Source of the DNA: CAIYUC01 sp963682005
GTDB lineage: Bacteria; Bacteroidota; Bacteroidia; Bacteroidales; FEN-979
Reading direction: 5' to 3'
NCBI GenBank assembly: GCA_963682005.1
Contig: OY820914.1
Span: forward strand, 2,480,001-2,544,000
Length of the DNA stretch: 64,000 bases
The notes below the pieces were generated by a model. It was given only the letters and a program-made list of their open reading frames with translations. It was not told where the DNA came from and did no database searches. Both the position numbers and the translations under genes were made by a program. This document shows, in pieces, positions 42,589 to 51,068 of the stretch. Each line of letters begins with the position of its first letter. Positions within the stretch are counted from its first letter, which is position 1.

Positions 42589-43988
42589 AGTGTATTTTCT
42601 TTTTTTTGGATCATGGCCATCAGTTCAGCTTCCATAACAATTTTATTCCCGACATACGCAACGCCTTTCATCTGGCAGATCCCCCTTCTGACGGGAGCGG
42701 TCAGCCTGTTATGGAAAACGATCGTGTCGCCGGGAACGACTTTATGACGGAACCTGACATTATCGATCTTCAGGAAATAGGTTATCCAATTCTCCGGATC
42801 CGGAATATCTTTCAGTACAAGGATGCCGCCGATCTGGGCCATAGCTTCCACCTGCAGAACACCGGGCATGAGGGGTTCTCCGGGAAAGTGACCCATAAAA
42901 TGAGCTTCATTGATCGTCACATTCTTTATACCGATCACATCATTGTCCGTCATTTCAAGGATCCTGTCAATCATGAGAAAGGGGTACCGGTGCGGCAATA
43001 TTTTCTGGATCTGGTTGATGTCGTAAAGAGGGGGTTTATTGAGGTCGAAAACGGGAATAAAATCATCCTTCTTTTCTTTCCTGATCATGTTTTTGATCAA
43101 TTTGGCAAACTGGACGTTCGAGAAATGGCCAGGCCGGTTGGCTATGATGTGTGCTTTTAACGGCGCACCTATTAATGCCAGGTCACCGATCATGTCAAGC
43201 AGTTTATGCCGTGCCGGTTCATTCGGGAATTTCAATTCAAGGTTGTTTAAAATGCCCTCTTTCAGAACCTCCACCTTTGGCCTGTTGAACAATTTTGCCA
43301 GATGATCAAGTTCATCCTGGGAGATCACCCTGTTAACAAAGATGATCGCGTTATTCAGGTTGCCGCCTTTGATAAGGTTGTTGGTGAGCAGGAATTCAAG
43401 CTCATGGAGAAAAACGAAGGTACGGCACGGGGCGATCTCATCCCTGAAATTCTTAATGCTGTGAAGAGAGGCGTTCTGAGGAGGCAGGACGGGGGAATCA
43501 TAGTCGATCATCACCGACAATTTGAAACTCTCAGCAGGGATGGCAATCAGTTCAACCTTGTGTTTGACATCCGTATAAACCACATTCGAACGGATCTCGA
43601 AATAATTACGCTGGGCATCCTGTTCAACAATACCGGCTTCCAGCAATTTATCAATGAAACCTGTTGAGCTTCCGTCAATGATGGGCGTTTCCGACTGATC
43701 AAGTTCCACCAACACATTGTCGATCTCAAGACCCGCAAGGGCTGCAAGAACATGTTCAACAGTGTCGATCCTGATACCGTCCACCTGGATGCTGGTTCCG
43801 CGGGAAGTATCAACAACATGGTCCACGTCGGCATCCACCAGAATATCCGGGTTCAGATCCGTCCTCCTGAACTTATAGCCATGGCCAACAGGCGCTGGTT
43901 TGAATGTCAGTGTGCCGTTTTTTCCTGTGTGCAACCCTGTTCCGGAGATGCTTATGGCTGATTTTATCGTTTTTTGCTTATCACTCAT
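42585..43988 (-). CDS. lpxC-fabZ: Bifunctional LpxC deacetylase / FabZ dehydratase
   Basis: A 467-residue fusion typical of Bacteroidetes. LpxC (about 1-300) deacetylates UDP-3-O-acyl-GlcNAc; zinc-ligand His and Asp are in DTVEHVLAAL and HKLLDMIGD, and a substrate-binding HIIANRPGH follows. FabZ (about 320-467) dehydrates 3-hydroxyacyl-ACP; its catalytic His and Glu lie in HFPGEPLMPGVLQVEAMAQ, after the HRYPFLMIDR opening. Joining the two couples lipid A commitment to the supply of its hydroxyacyl substrate. It lies 4 nt after lpxD and overlaps lpxA. Confidence 0.97.
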   Translation of the reverse strand: MSDKQKTIKSAISISGTGLHTGKNGTLTFKPAPVGHGYKFRRTDLNPDILVDADVDHVVDTSRGTSIQVDGIRIDTVEHVLAALAGLEIDNVLVELDQSETPIIDGSSTGFIDKLLEAGIVEQDAQRNYFEIRSNVVYTDVKHKVELIAIPAESFKLSVMIDYDSPVLPPQNASLHSIKNFRDEIAPCRTFVFLHELEFLLTNNLIKGGNLNNAIIFVNRVISQDELDHLAKLFNRPKVEVLKEGILNNLELKFPNEPARHKLLDMIGDLALIGAPLKAHIIANRPGHFSNVQFAKLIKNMIRKEKKDDFIPVFDLNKPPLYDINQIQKILPHRYPFLMIDRILEMTDNDVIGIKNVTINEAHFMGHFPGEPLMPGVLQVEAMAQIGGILVLKDIPDPENWITYFLKIDNVRFRHKVVPGDTIVFHNRLTAPVRRGICQMKGVAYVGNKIVMEAELMAMIQKKENTL

Positions 43989-43992
43989 TTTA

Positions 43993-45015
43993 TTATTTCT
44001 TCAGGAGTTTTTCCAACTGGTAGATTTTTTTTACCAGCTGATCAAAATTTCTCCAGTAAACATACAGACGGCGGGTTTTTGCGGCTTCCAGGGCGGGAGT
44101 TCCGATGTAAAAATCACCGTCTTTAATGCTGTGTTCAATTCCTGATTGTCCGCCGATCTTTACATTGTCACCGATGGTAATGTGCCCTGAGATGCCAACC
44201 TGTCCGGCGATCATGCAGTTCTTTCCAACCTTTGATGAGCCGGCAACCGCTGATTGCGCGGCGATTACCGTATTTTCACCGACCTCCGCATTGTGGGCAA
44301 TCTGGACAAGATTATCAAGCTTTGCACCTTTACGGATGATCGTCGAGCCAAGCGTAGCACGGTCTATCGTTGTATTGGCGCCTAATTCCACGTTATCTTC
44401 GATGATGACATTCCCTGCCTGGATGATCTTTTTATACTCATTATCCGTCTGGGGTGCAAAGCCGAACCCGTCAGATCCGATGACCACTCCCGCATGAAAG
44501 GTGCAATTTTTCCCTATCACGGAATCCCTGTAGATCGTTACATTGGGATAGATGAGGGCATCACCGCCGATTACCGTGTTGTCGCCAATATAACAATTCG
44601 GATAGATCTTTGAATTATCACCAATTGAAACGTTGTCGGAAATGACAACATTTTCACCCAGGTATACATTCTCCCCGACGGATGCAGATTTTGAAACATA
44701 AGCATGCGGCGAAATGCCCTTTTTATCCAAGACCATCCGGTTAAAGATCTCCAGCAAACTTGCAAAAGCGGTATATGGATCTTCCACCCGGATCATTGTT
44801 GCATTAACCTTCTGCAAAGGAATGAAATCATTATGGACCACGATCACTGATGACTTTGTGGTGTAGGCATGGGGCGTATAAACAGGATTCGCAAGGAAAG
44901 TCATTGTTCCGGGAAGTCCTTCTTCGATCTTGGCAAGTTTTGAAACTTTAATATCAGGATCTCCTTCAACCGTTCCTTTTAGTACTTCTGCGATCTGTCT
45001 GGCGGAAAATTCCAT
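43993..45015 (-). CDS. lpxD: UDP-3-O-(3-hydroxyacyl)glucosamine N-acyltransferase
   Basis: A 340-residue trimeric acyltransferase, third step of lipid A synthesis. An N-terminal uridine-binding domain (about 1-100) is followed by many hexapeptide repeats forming a left-handed helix, with the catalytic His in QIAHNAEVGENTVIAAQ (near 238). A C-terminal helix (about 300-340, Leu/Lys-rich) ends it. First gene of the lpxD-lpxC/fabZ-lpxA series. 93 nt separate it from the HD-domain gene, also on the minus strand. Confidence 0.96.
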   Translation of the reverse strand: MEFSARQIAEVLKGTVEGDPDIKVSKLAKIEEGLPGTMTFLANPVYTPHAYTTKSSVIVVHNDFIPLQKVNATMIRVEDPYTAFASLLEIFNRMVLDKKGISPHAYVSKSASVGENVYLGENVVISDNVSIGDNSKIYPNCYIGDNTVIGGDALIYPNVTIYRDSVIGKNCTFHAGVVIGSDGFGFAPQTDNEYKKIIQAGNVIIEDNVELGANTTIDRATLGSTIIRKGAKLDNLVQIAHNAEVGENTVIAAQSAVAGSSKVGKNCMIAGQVGISGHITIGDNVKIGGQSGIEHSIKDGDFYIGTPALEAAKTRRLYVYWRNFDQLVKKIYQLEKLLKK

Positions 45016-45108
45016 TAATTCACTTTAATATAATACGTTACATACAAAAAAGTGGCGCAAGTTACCAAAATATTTCCAAATCGAAGGGATAAATTTTTTG
45101 CAGGTGTG

Positions 45109-46356
45109 CTATTTGATTTCAATATTTTTCGGATAGCAAAGCAAATGTTTCGTTATCGTTGTTGAAATTACGGAGATATTCAGTTGGTCGGACGATTCCG
45201 ATACATCTGTCAAATGGTTTTCCTTGTCAAGGAATTTGATCTTCTCTTCCGTCGGGTTATATGCATTGTTGGTCACAAAATCCTCGATCACAAAATAATC
45301 TGTTTCTTCTTTTGATAGGTTGAGGGCTTTTGCAATGGCATTCCTTATTTTACCGGAATAGGCGGGATCAAATGGTTCATTCCGGATTTCAAGTTTGAAG
45401 AGTTGCCTGAATACAAGATGCCTGCAAAGATGGGAGAGGATCTTATCTTCATGGTCCGTCCATACTTTGATCGAGGCAAAGACATCAAAATCATCGAGCA
45501 GCGAAAACGTTTGTAGCCAATTTGGATCTGATCTGAAATCAGTTTTGGATGGCGATCCGAATAAAAACCTTTGTAATGCAGGGCTTGCAAACAGGGTCGC
45601 TCCATTTCCTGCCAGAAATTTTGCTCTCTTCAGAATATTTACCAGCATATATTCAGCAGCCATTACAGTCTTATGAAGGTATACCTGCCAATACATAAGC
45701 CGTCTTGACATGATGAAATTCTCGATGGAATAGATTCCCTTGATATCAACTACAAGCTCATCACCGGCCACATTTAGCATTTTGATGATCCGGTCGGTAT
45801 TGATAACGCCTTCGGCAACCCCGGTGAAAAAGCTGTCGCGGGTCAGATAATCCAGGCGGTCCACATCGAGCTGGCTGGAAACGAGCTGATGGAGAAAACG
45901 CTTTGGATGTTCATCCCTGAAAATCTGCATTGCCAGACCAAGCCTGTTCCCGAACTGATCGTCGAGCGACTCAATGAACATGGAGGAGATGTCCTCATGT
46001 GTCAGTCCGTTTACGATCGACCGTTCCAGTGTGTGGGAATAGGGACCGTGGCCAATATCATGAAGAAGGATCGCAATCAGAAGTCCTTCTTCCTCCTCCT
46101 CCGTGATATCATGGTCCTTGGACCTGAGCACATCAATTGCTTCACGCATCAGGTGCATGCTTCCCAGTGCATGCTGAAACCGGGTATGCTGTGCTGAAGG
46201 ATAGACATAATGGGTCAACCCAAGCTGTTTAATTCTCCGAAGTCGCTGGAAAAAGGGGTGTTCGACAAGGTTTATCAACAATTCCCCCGGTATTGTAATG
46301 AATCCATAAACAGGATCATTAATGGTCTTTCGCTTATTTATTTTACCTCCCTGCAT
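45109..46356 (-). CDS. HD-domain phosphohydrolase
   Basis: A 415-residue protein starting at the ATG of MQGGKINKRK; the 23 codons before it are unlike the family and lie near porX. Diagnostic motifs are HTRFQHALGSMHL, the HD pair in LLHDIGHGPYSHTLE, and SQLDVDRLDYLTRDSF, all typical of the YdhJ/dGTPase-like group whose His and Asp bind a metal. Members hydrolyse (deoxy)nucleoside triphosphates or related phosphates, but the substrate here is unknown. The C-terminal third (about 290-415) is less conserved. Divergent from porX. Confidence 0.9.
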   Translation of the reverse strand: MQGGKINKRKTINDPVYGFITIPGELLINLVEHPFFQRLRRIKQLGLTHYVYPSAQHTRFQHALGSMHLMREAIDVLRSKDHDITEEEEEGLLIAILLHDIGHGPYSHTLERSIVNGLTHEDISSMFIESLDDQFGNRLGLAMQIFRDEHPKRFLHQLVSSQLDVDRLDYLTRDSFFTGVAEGVINTDRIIKMLNVAGDELVVDIKGIYSIENFIMSRRLMYWQVYLHKTVMAAEYMLVNILKRAKFLAGNGATLFASPALQRFLFGSPSKTDFRSDPNWLQTFSLLDDFDVFASIKVWTDHEDKILSHLCRHLVFRQLFKLEIRNEPFDPAYSGKIRNAIAKALNLSKEETDYFVIEDFVTNNAYNPTEEKIKFLDKENHLTDVSESSDQLNISVISTTITKHLLCYPKNIEIK

Positions 46357-46367
46357 GAATTTCGTTG

Positions 46368-46375
46368 TAACTTTG
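46368..46375 (+). promoter_or_regulatory. Probable -7 box of porX
   Basis: TAACTTTG matches TAnnTTTG exactly, 88 nt before the porX ATG. The -33 region has TTTA rather than TTTG. Confidence 0.4.
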
Positions 46376-46463
46376 ATATTTGTTAAATGATCATAAATAA
46401 AAAGGGTTTCAGACAATAAAAGCAATATTACAACATTTATTTAGAAACCTAAAATAGATACGT

Positions 46464-48017
46464 ATGGATAAAACGACAATTTTGTGGGTGGATGATGAGA
46501 TCGATTTGTTGAAACCACATATGATTTTTCTGAGAGAAAAGGGATACGATGTAAATACCAGCAATAACGGGCATGATGCGTTGGAAATGATCAGGAAAAA
46601 AGATTTTGATATCGTTTTTCTCGATGAGCAAATGCCAGGATTGTCAGGAATTGAGACACTTCTGAAGATTAAAGGTGATTTTCCGAATCTCCCCGTGGTG
46701 ATGATCACCAAAACCGAGGAAGAAACGATCATGGAAGATGCCATCGGGTCTAATATTTCGGATTACCTGATCAAGCCGGTCAATCCGAATCAAATATTGC
46801 TTTCCCTGAAAAAAACGCTGGAGAATAAAAAGCTGGTCAGCGAAAAAACCACGCACCAGTACCAGCAGGAGTTCCGGAATATCGGGATGGAAATCAGCAA
46901 TAAACTGACATTCGAGGAATGGACCGAGGTATATAAGAAACTAATTTTCTGGGAGCTCAAGTTGGAAAAGTCGCAGGATGAAGGCATGAACCAGGTGCTT
47001 ATGATGCAAAAAAATGAGGCAAATGAAGTGTTTACGAAATTTATTGAACGGAATTACCTCAATTGGGTCAATGGCAAAATTGGAGAGCACCCCGTTCAGT
47101 CACATACCCTGATCCGGGAGAAGATTTTCCCCATCCTTAACGATAGCAAACCGCTATTCGTGATCCTTATCGACAACCTCCGGTACGACCAATGGAAAAT
47201 GCTCCAGCCGATCCTTGAGGAATATTTCAGGGTTGAGCAAGATGAGATCTACTTCAGCATTCTTCCTACAACAACACAATATGCGCGTAATTCCTTCTTT
47301 TCCGGACTCCTTCCGACTGAGATCGAGAAGAAATATCCCAAACTGTGGGTTGATGAAGATGAAGAAGGCACGAAGAACAATAATGAGAGCGAATTTGTGG
47401 GTGAGTTGCTTAAACGGTTCGGAAGGGATATCAAATATTCCTACTACAAAGTGCTGAACCAGACTTACGGAAAAAAGCTGGTTGAGTCGATGCCCAATCT
47501 GATGGTGAATAAGCTCAATTTCATCGTCTATAATTTCGTTGATATGCTTTCACATGCCCGGACCGAAATGGAGATCATCCGGGAGCTTGCTGATGACGAG
47601 AAAGCCTACCGTTCGCTCACGGTTTCATGGTTCCAGCATTCCCCGTTACTTGATATTTTCCGGTTCCTGGCAGAAAAGGACGTGAATGTCGTGATCACCA
47701 CCGACCACGGGTCCATCCGGGTGAACAACCCGGTCAAGGTGCTGGGCGACAAGAACACAAATACCAACCTTCGGTACAAAACCGGGAAAGCACTGAAATA
47801 TGAGCGAAATGATGTTTTCGAGATCAAAAACCCGGCGGATGCTTTTCTTCCCAGGGTGAATGTGAGCTCAAATTATATCTTCTGCCGCAACGATGACTTC
47901 TTTGCCTATCCGAATAACTACAATTACTACGTGAACTATTACAAGAATACATTCCAGCATGGAGGGATCTCGATGGAGGAGGTGATGATCCCGTTTGTGG
48001 TGATGAAACCTAAGTAG
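46464..48017 (+). CDS. porX: PorX-type response regulator with PglZ domain
   Basis: A 517-residue regulator of the type IX secretion system. The receiver domain (about 1-120) has the acidic pocket WVDDE (Asp10, Asp11, Glu12) and phosphoacceptor Asp54 in VFLDEQMPG, with the conserved Thr/Lys pair later (MITKTEEE, IKPVNP). A helical linker (about 120-210) leads to a PglZ/alkaline-phosphatase-like domain (about 230-517) with metal-binding residues in LIDNLRYDQW, TQYARNSFFSG and TTDHGS. In Porphyromonas PorX works with the kinase PorY and sigma factor SigP to control T9SS gene expression. No porY is in the window. It begins at the ATG of MDKTTILWVDD. Confidence 0.95.
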   Translation: MDKTTILWVDDEIDLLKPHMIFLREKGYDVNTSNNGHDALEMIRKKDFDIVFLDEQMPGLSGIETLLKIKGDFPNLPVVMITKTEEETIMEDAIGSNISDYLIKPVNPNQILLSLKKTLENKKLVSEKTTHQYQQEFRNIGMEISNKLTFEEWTEVYKKLIFWELKLEKSQDEGMNQVLMMQKNEANEVFTKFIERNYLNWVNGKIGEHPVQSHTLIREKIFPILNDSKPLFVILIDNLRYDQWKMLQPILEEYFRVEQDEIYFSILPTTTQYARNSFFSGLLPTEIEKKYPKLWVDEDEEGTKNNNESEFVGELLKRFGRDIKYSYYKVLNQTYGKKLVESMPNLMVNKLNFIVYNFVDMLSHARTEMEIIRELADDEKAYRSLTVSWFQHSPLLDIFRFLAEKDVNVVITTDHGSIRVNNPVKVLGDKNTNTNLRYKTGKALKYERNDVFEIKNPADAFLPRVNVSSNYIFCRNDDFFAYPNNYNYYVNYYKNTFQHGGISMEEVMIPFVVMKPK

Positions 48018-48032
48018 AATGAAGACGGTTGT

Positions 48033-48141
48033 CAGAGGATGGAGGTAGGAGGTCAGATGATAGAGAATAGAGAATAGAGGTCAATTAAGGACTTGGTAAA
48101 TGTCATCATAATTCATAATTCAAGCTCATTATTCATAATTG
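48033..48141. repeat. Two heptamer arrays between porX and tsaE
   Basis: The first (48033-48088) has eight units: cagagga, tggaggt, aggaggt, cagatga, tagagaa, tagagaa, tagaggt, caattaa. The second (48107-48141) has cataatt, cataatt, caagctc, attattc, ataattg. The second ends on the TTG start codon of tsaE at 48139. Confidence 0.85.
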
Positions 48142-48543
48142 AACATCTTTTGCAATTCCGAGAAAGATCTTGTTCCGGCGGCTGAAAGGTTGATTGACTT
48201 GTATCCGGATGCACGTGTATTTGCATTTTATGGAAAAATGGGATCTGGCAAGACAACCTTTATAAAAGCAATCTGCCGGGTCCTGGGTGTCAGGGAGGTG
48301 GTGCAGAGTCCTTCATTCGCGATCATCAATGAGTACAGGCTTGATGATAACATGGGAGTCTATCATTTTGACTTTTACCGCATTAAAAAGCAGGAAGAAG
48401 CGCTGGATATAGGATATGAGGATTATTTCTATTCAGGAAATTACTGTTTTATCGAATGGCCGGAACTCATAGAACCATTACTGCCTGAGGGAACAGTGTG
48501 TGTGACGATCAGCGGGGAAGAGGGGAGGACGATTGATTTTTAG
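48139..48543 (+). CDS. tsaE: tRNA threonylcarbamoyladenosine biosynthesis ATPase TsaE
   Basis: A 134-residue P-loop ATPase that assists TsaB-TsaD in making t6A37 on ANN-decoding tRNAs. Walker A is at about residues 32-40 (GKMGSGKTT), with the family's QSPSFAIINEY and a Tyr-His-Phe-Asp segment (VYHFDFYR) plus FIEWPE near 110. Length is slightly short at the N-terminus. The start is a TTG that lies inside a heptamer array, directly after an in-frame stop, and no ATG is available. The array may have replaced the original start. The next array begins at its stop codon. Confidence 0.9.
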   Translation: MNIFCNSEKDLVPAAERLIDLYPDARVFAFYGKMGSGKTTFIKAICRVLGVREVVQSPSFAIINEYRLDDNMGVYHFDFYRIKKQEEALDIGYEDYFYSGNYCFIEWPELIEPLLPEGTVCVTISGEEGRTIDF

Positions 48544-48661
48544 CCGGCAGCCGGCAGTCGGCAGCCGGCAGTCTGTAATTCCTTGCTGTTGGAGATAGAT
48601 ATTATGTATAGGAAAGAACCTGTGAACCGCCGACTGCTGACTGCCGGCTGTGAACTGCCGA
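48543..48661. repeat. Inverted pair of G+C-rich heptamer arrays after tsaE
   Basis: Left arm (48543-48577): gccggca, gccggca, gtcggca, gccggca, gtctgta. Right arm (48620-48661): ctgtgaa, ccgccga, ctgctga, ctgccgg, ctgtgaa, ctgccga, in the opposite sense. A 42-nt spacer separates the arms. The unit starts on the last base of the tsaE stop and ends 31 nt before the ald start, and can fold into a large hairpin. Confidence 0.85.
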
Positions 48662-48692
48662 CTTTTTTCTATCTTCGTATAAATTTTAAGGT

Positions 48693-49916
48693 ATGGATCA
48701 GGGTAAACATGATGTAAGGAAATTTTCACATTCCGAAATGATCCTTCCGCAGGAAGAAACGCTGGAAGTAGGAAGGCAGAAGAGTAATCTTACGCTGGGT
48801 GTTCCCAAAGAAACGGCATTTTACGAGAACAGGGTGCCACTGATCCCTGACGGTGTCGGATTATTGTCAAGGCATGGTCACAGGGTGCTGATCGAAGCAG
48901 GTTCAGGAACAGGTGCGCATTTCACCGACCATGAATACAGTGAAGCCGGCGGGGTGATCGTTTATTCGACGGAAGAGGTTTATAAAGCCGATACGATCCT
49001 GAAAGTTTCGCCGGTCACAGCAGATGAAATGGAATTCCTGCGGCCGAAGCAGACCATCTTCTCGACGCTTCACATGGGGATGCAGGAACAGGATTATTTC
49101 CGGGGCCTGATGGCAAAGAAAGTGACCACTCTTGCCTTTGAACTGATCCGGGATAAATCAAATGTGCTGTCTGTTATCCGGGCCATGAGTGAGATTGCAG
49201 GCAGTTCCTCCGTTTTTATTGCCGCCGAATACCTTCGCGATCCGGAATATGGCCGGGGCCAGGTATTTGGAGGGATCACCGGGATAAGGCCATCGGAAGT
49301 GGTCATCATCGGTGCAGGTACGGTGGCCCTCTCAGCTGCCCGGTCGGCTATGGGTCTGGGTGCAATGGTGAGGGTTTTCGATAATTCGGTCTACCGGCTC
49401 AGAAGGTTGCAGAACACATTGGGGGTAAGGATTTTTACTTCCATTCTTCATCCCAAGGTCCTTTTGGAATCAATCAAGGCGGCTGATGTTGTCATCTGCG
49501 CCATTCATTCGCAAACCGGGAAAACTCCCTGCATCATCACCGAAGATATGATCAGCCAGATGAAGGAAGGCTCTGTTATCATTGATATAAGCATTGATCA
49601 GGGGGGATGCATTGAAACATCACATCCGACAAATCATAAAAATCCTGTTTTTCAAAAATATGGGGTAACCCATTATTGTGTGCCAAATATCCCGTCCCGG
49701 GTGCCTCACACCGCTTCACAATCGCTCGATAACATTTTTGTTCCCATCTTGCTGGATATCGGCAATGAAGGGGGCATTGAAAACCTTCTTAAAATGGATC
49801 CCGGGTTACGTCATGGTGTTTACCTTTACAATGGTATTCTTACGAATCATTACATCGGGAAGTATTTCAACATGCCGTCGCAGGATATCGATCTTCTGAT
49901 GGCTGCTTTTCATTGA
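48693..49916 (+). CDS. ald: Alanine dehydrogenase family protein
   Basis: A 407-residue NAD-linked enzyme of the alanine dehydrogenase / PNT family. After a 33-residue N-terminal extension (itself polar and unlike the core), the family start LTLGVPKET appears, then the substrate-contact ENRVPLIP block with Arg and Lys, and a Rossmann core around VIIGAGTVALSAARSAMGLGA (about 205-227). The catalytic His and Asp are likely in the FSTLHMG and IDISIDQGG segments. It may interconvert alanine and pyruvate. It is followed after 22 nt by aroB, so ald-aroB-aroA may form an operon. Confidence 0.85.
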   Translation: MDQGKHDVRKFSHSEMILPQEETLEVGRQKSNLTLGVPKETAFYENRVPLIPDGVGLLSRHGHRVLIEAGSGTGAHFTDHEYSEAGGVIVYSTEEVYKADTILKVSPVTADEMEFLRPKQTIFSTLHMGMQEQDYFRGLMAKKVTTLAFELIRDKSNVLSVIRAMSEIAGSSSVFIAAEYLRDPEYGRGQVFGGITGIRPSEVVIIGAGTVALSAARSAMGLGAMVRVFDNSVYRLRRLQNTLGVRIFTSILHPKVLLESIKAADVVICAIHSQTGKTPCIITEDMISQMKEGSVIIDISIDQGGCIETSHPTNHKNPVFQKYGVTHYCVPNIPSRVPHTASQSLDNIFVPILLDIGNEGGIENLLKMDPGLRHGVYLYNGILTNHYIGKYFNMPSQDIDLLMAAFH

Positions 49917-49938
49917 TCAGGATTCCAGGCTTTTTTCA

Positions 49939-51063
49939 ATGAAAACGATCATTAAATCTGTAAGTCAAGAGTTTTGTACGATCCATACAGGGGATGAGGT
50001 CATCGATGATTTGAACCTCTTCCTCCGGGAATGCCCTGCCGGACCTGCCGGCATTTTTATCCTCGTTGATGAAAATACGGAAAAATTTTGCCTGCCTTTC
50101 CTGCTGAAAAATGCGGATACGCTCAGGGATTCCAACGTCCTGGTGACAAAAGCGGGGGAAAAGCATAAAAACATTGAAACTGCACAGGAACTCTGGAAAA
50201 GCATGATGAGCCTCGGTGCTGACCGGCATTCTCTTCTGATCAACCTGGGCGGAGGTACCATTTCAGACCTGGGTGGATTTGTGGCATCGGTTTTTAAGCG
50301 CGGAATAACATTCATTAACATCCCCACAACACTGATGGCTCAGGCGGATGCCGCCATCGGGGGCAAGACAGGGATCAACCTCCGGGAGTATAAGAACCAG
50401 GTGGGCTCATTTTACCTGCCGGCAGCGGTATTTATTTTCCCAGAATTCCTGGAAACCCAGGACACTGACCAATTATTGAGTGGTTTTGCGGAGATCATCA
50501 AGCATGGGTTGATCAAAGGGGGGATATTGTGGCAGCAAATCTGCTCCCTGGATCTGCGGAAAGCCGGAAACAACAAGGAGCTTGCACATATCCTGGGAAG
50601 GTTTTCATTGAAAGCTGCATCCCTGAAAAGTGAGATTGTCAATAAGGACTATAAGGAAAAGAAAGAACGGAAAGCCCTGAACCTGGGGCATACCATCGGG
50701 CATGCCTTTGAGTCCTTTGCCCTGAAAGATGAGAGGGAATTATTGCATGGTCATGCAGTATCTTTGGGGCTTTTATGTGAAAGCTATCTGTCAGCACGGG
50801 TGGCAGGCCTCAGGGAAGCAGATCTTGAGAAGATCGTGTGGATCATCCTGAGCAATTATCCACTCTTTTCTTTGGATGAAAAAGATATTGACCGGATAAT
50901 GGAGTGCCTGGATCACGATAAAAAGAACAAGGGAGGAAAGATCATCTTCACCCTGCTGAAAGAGCCGGGAAAGGTTCTTCCGGATCAACCGTGTGACAAT
51001 GAACTGATCAGGGATTCCTTCGGTTATTATTGCAGACTGGCAAAACACTTTGTAATGCAGTAA
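49939..51063 (+). CDS. aroB: 3-dehydroquinate synthase
   Basis: A 374-residue NAD- and metal-dependent enzyme that cyclises DAHP to 3-dehydroquinate, second step of the shikimate pathway. Motifs visible are the NAD-site GGGTISDLGGFVASVFKRG, the TTLMAQADAAIGGKTGINL block with Lys and Asp, and zinc ligands in the FAEIIKHGLI Glu/His, NLGHTIGHAFE and GHAVSLGLL His residues. Full length. aroA follows after 5 nt. Confidence 0.95.
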   Translation: MKTIIKSVSQEFCTIHTGDEVIDDLNLFLRECPAGPAGIFILVDENTEKFCLPFLLKNADTLRDSNVLVTKAGEKHKNIETAQELWKSMMSLGADRHSLLINLGGGTISDLGGFVASVFKRGITFINIPTTLMAQADAAIGGKTGINLREYKNQVGSFYLPAAVFIFPEFLETQDTDQLLSGFAEIIKHGLIKGGILWQQICSLDLRKAGNNKELAHILGRFSLKAASLKSEIVNKDYKEKKERKALNLGHTIGHAFESFALKDERELLHGHAVSLGLLCESYLSARVAGLREADLEKIVWIILSNYPLFSLDEKDIDRIMECLDHDKKNKGGKIIFTLLKEPGKVLPDQPCDNELIRDSFGYYCRLAKHFVMQ

Positions 51064-51068
51064 AATGC

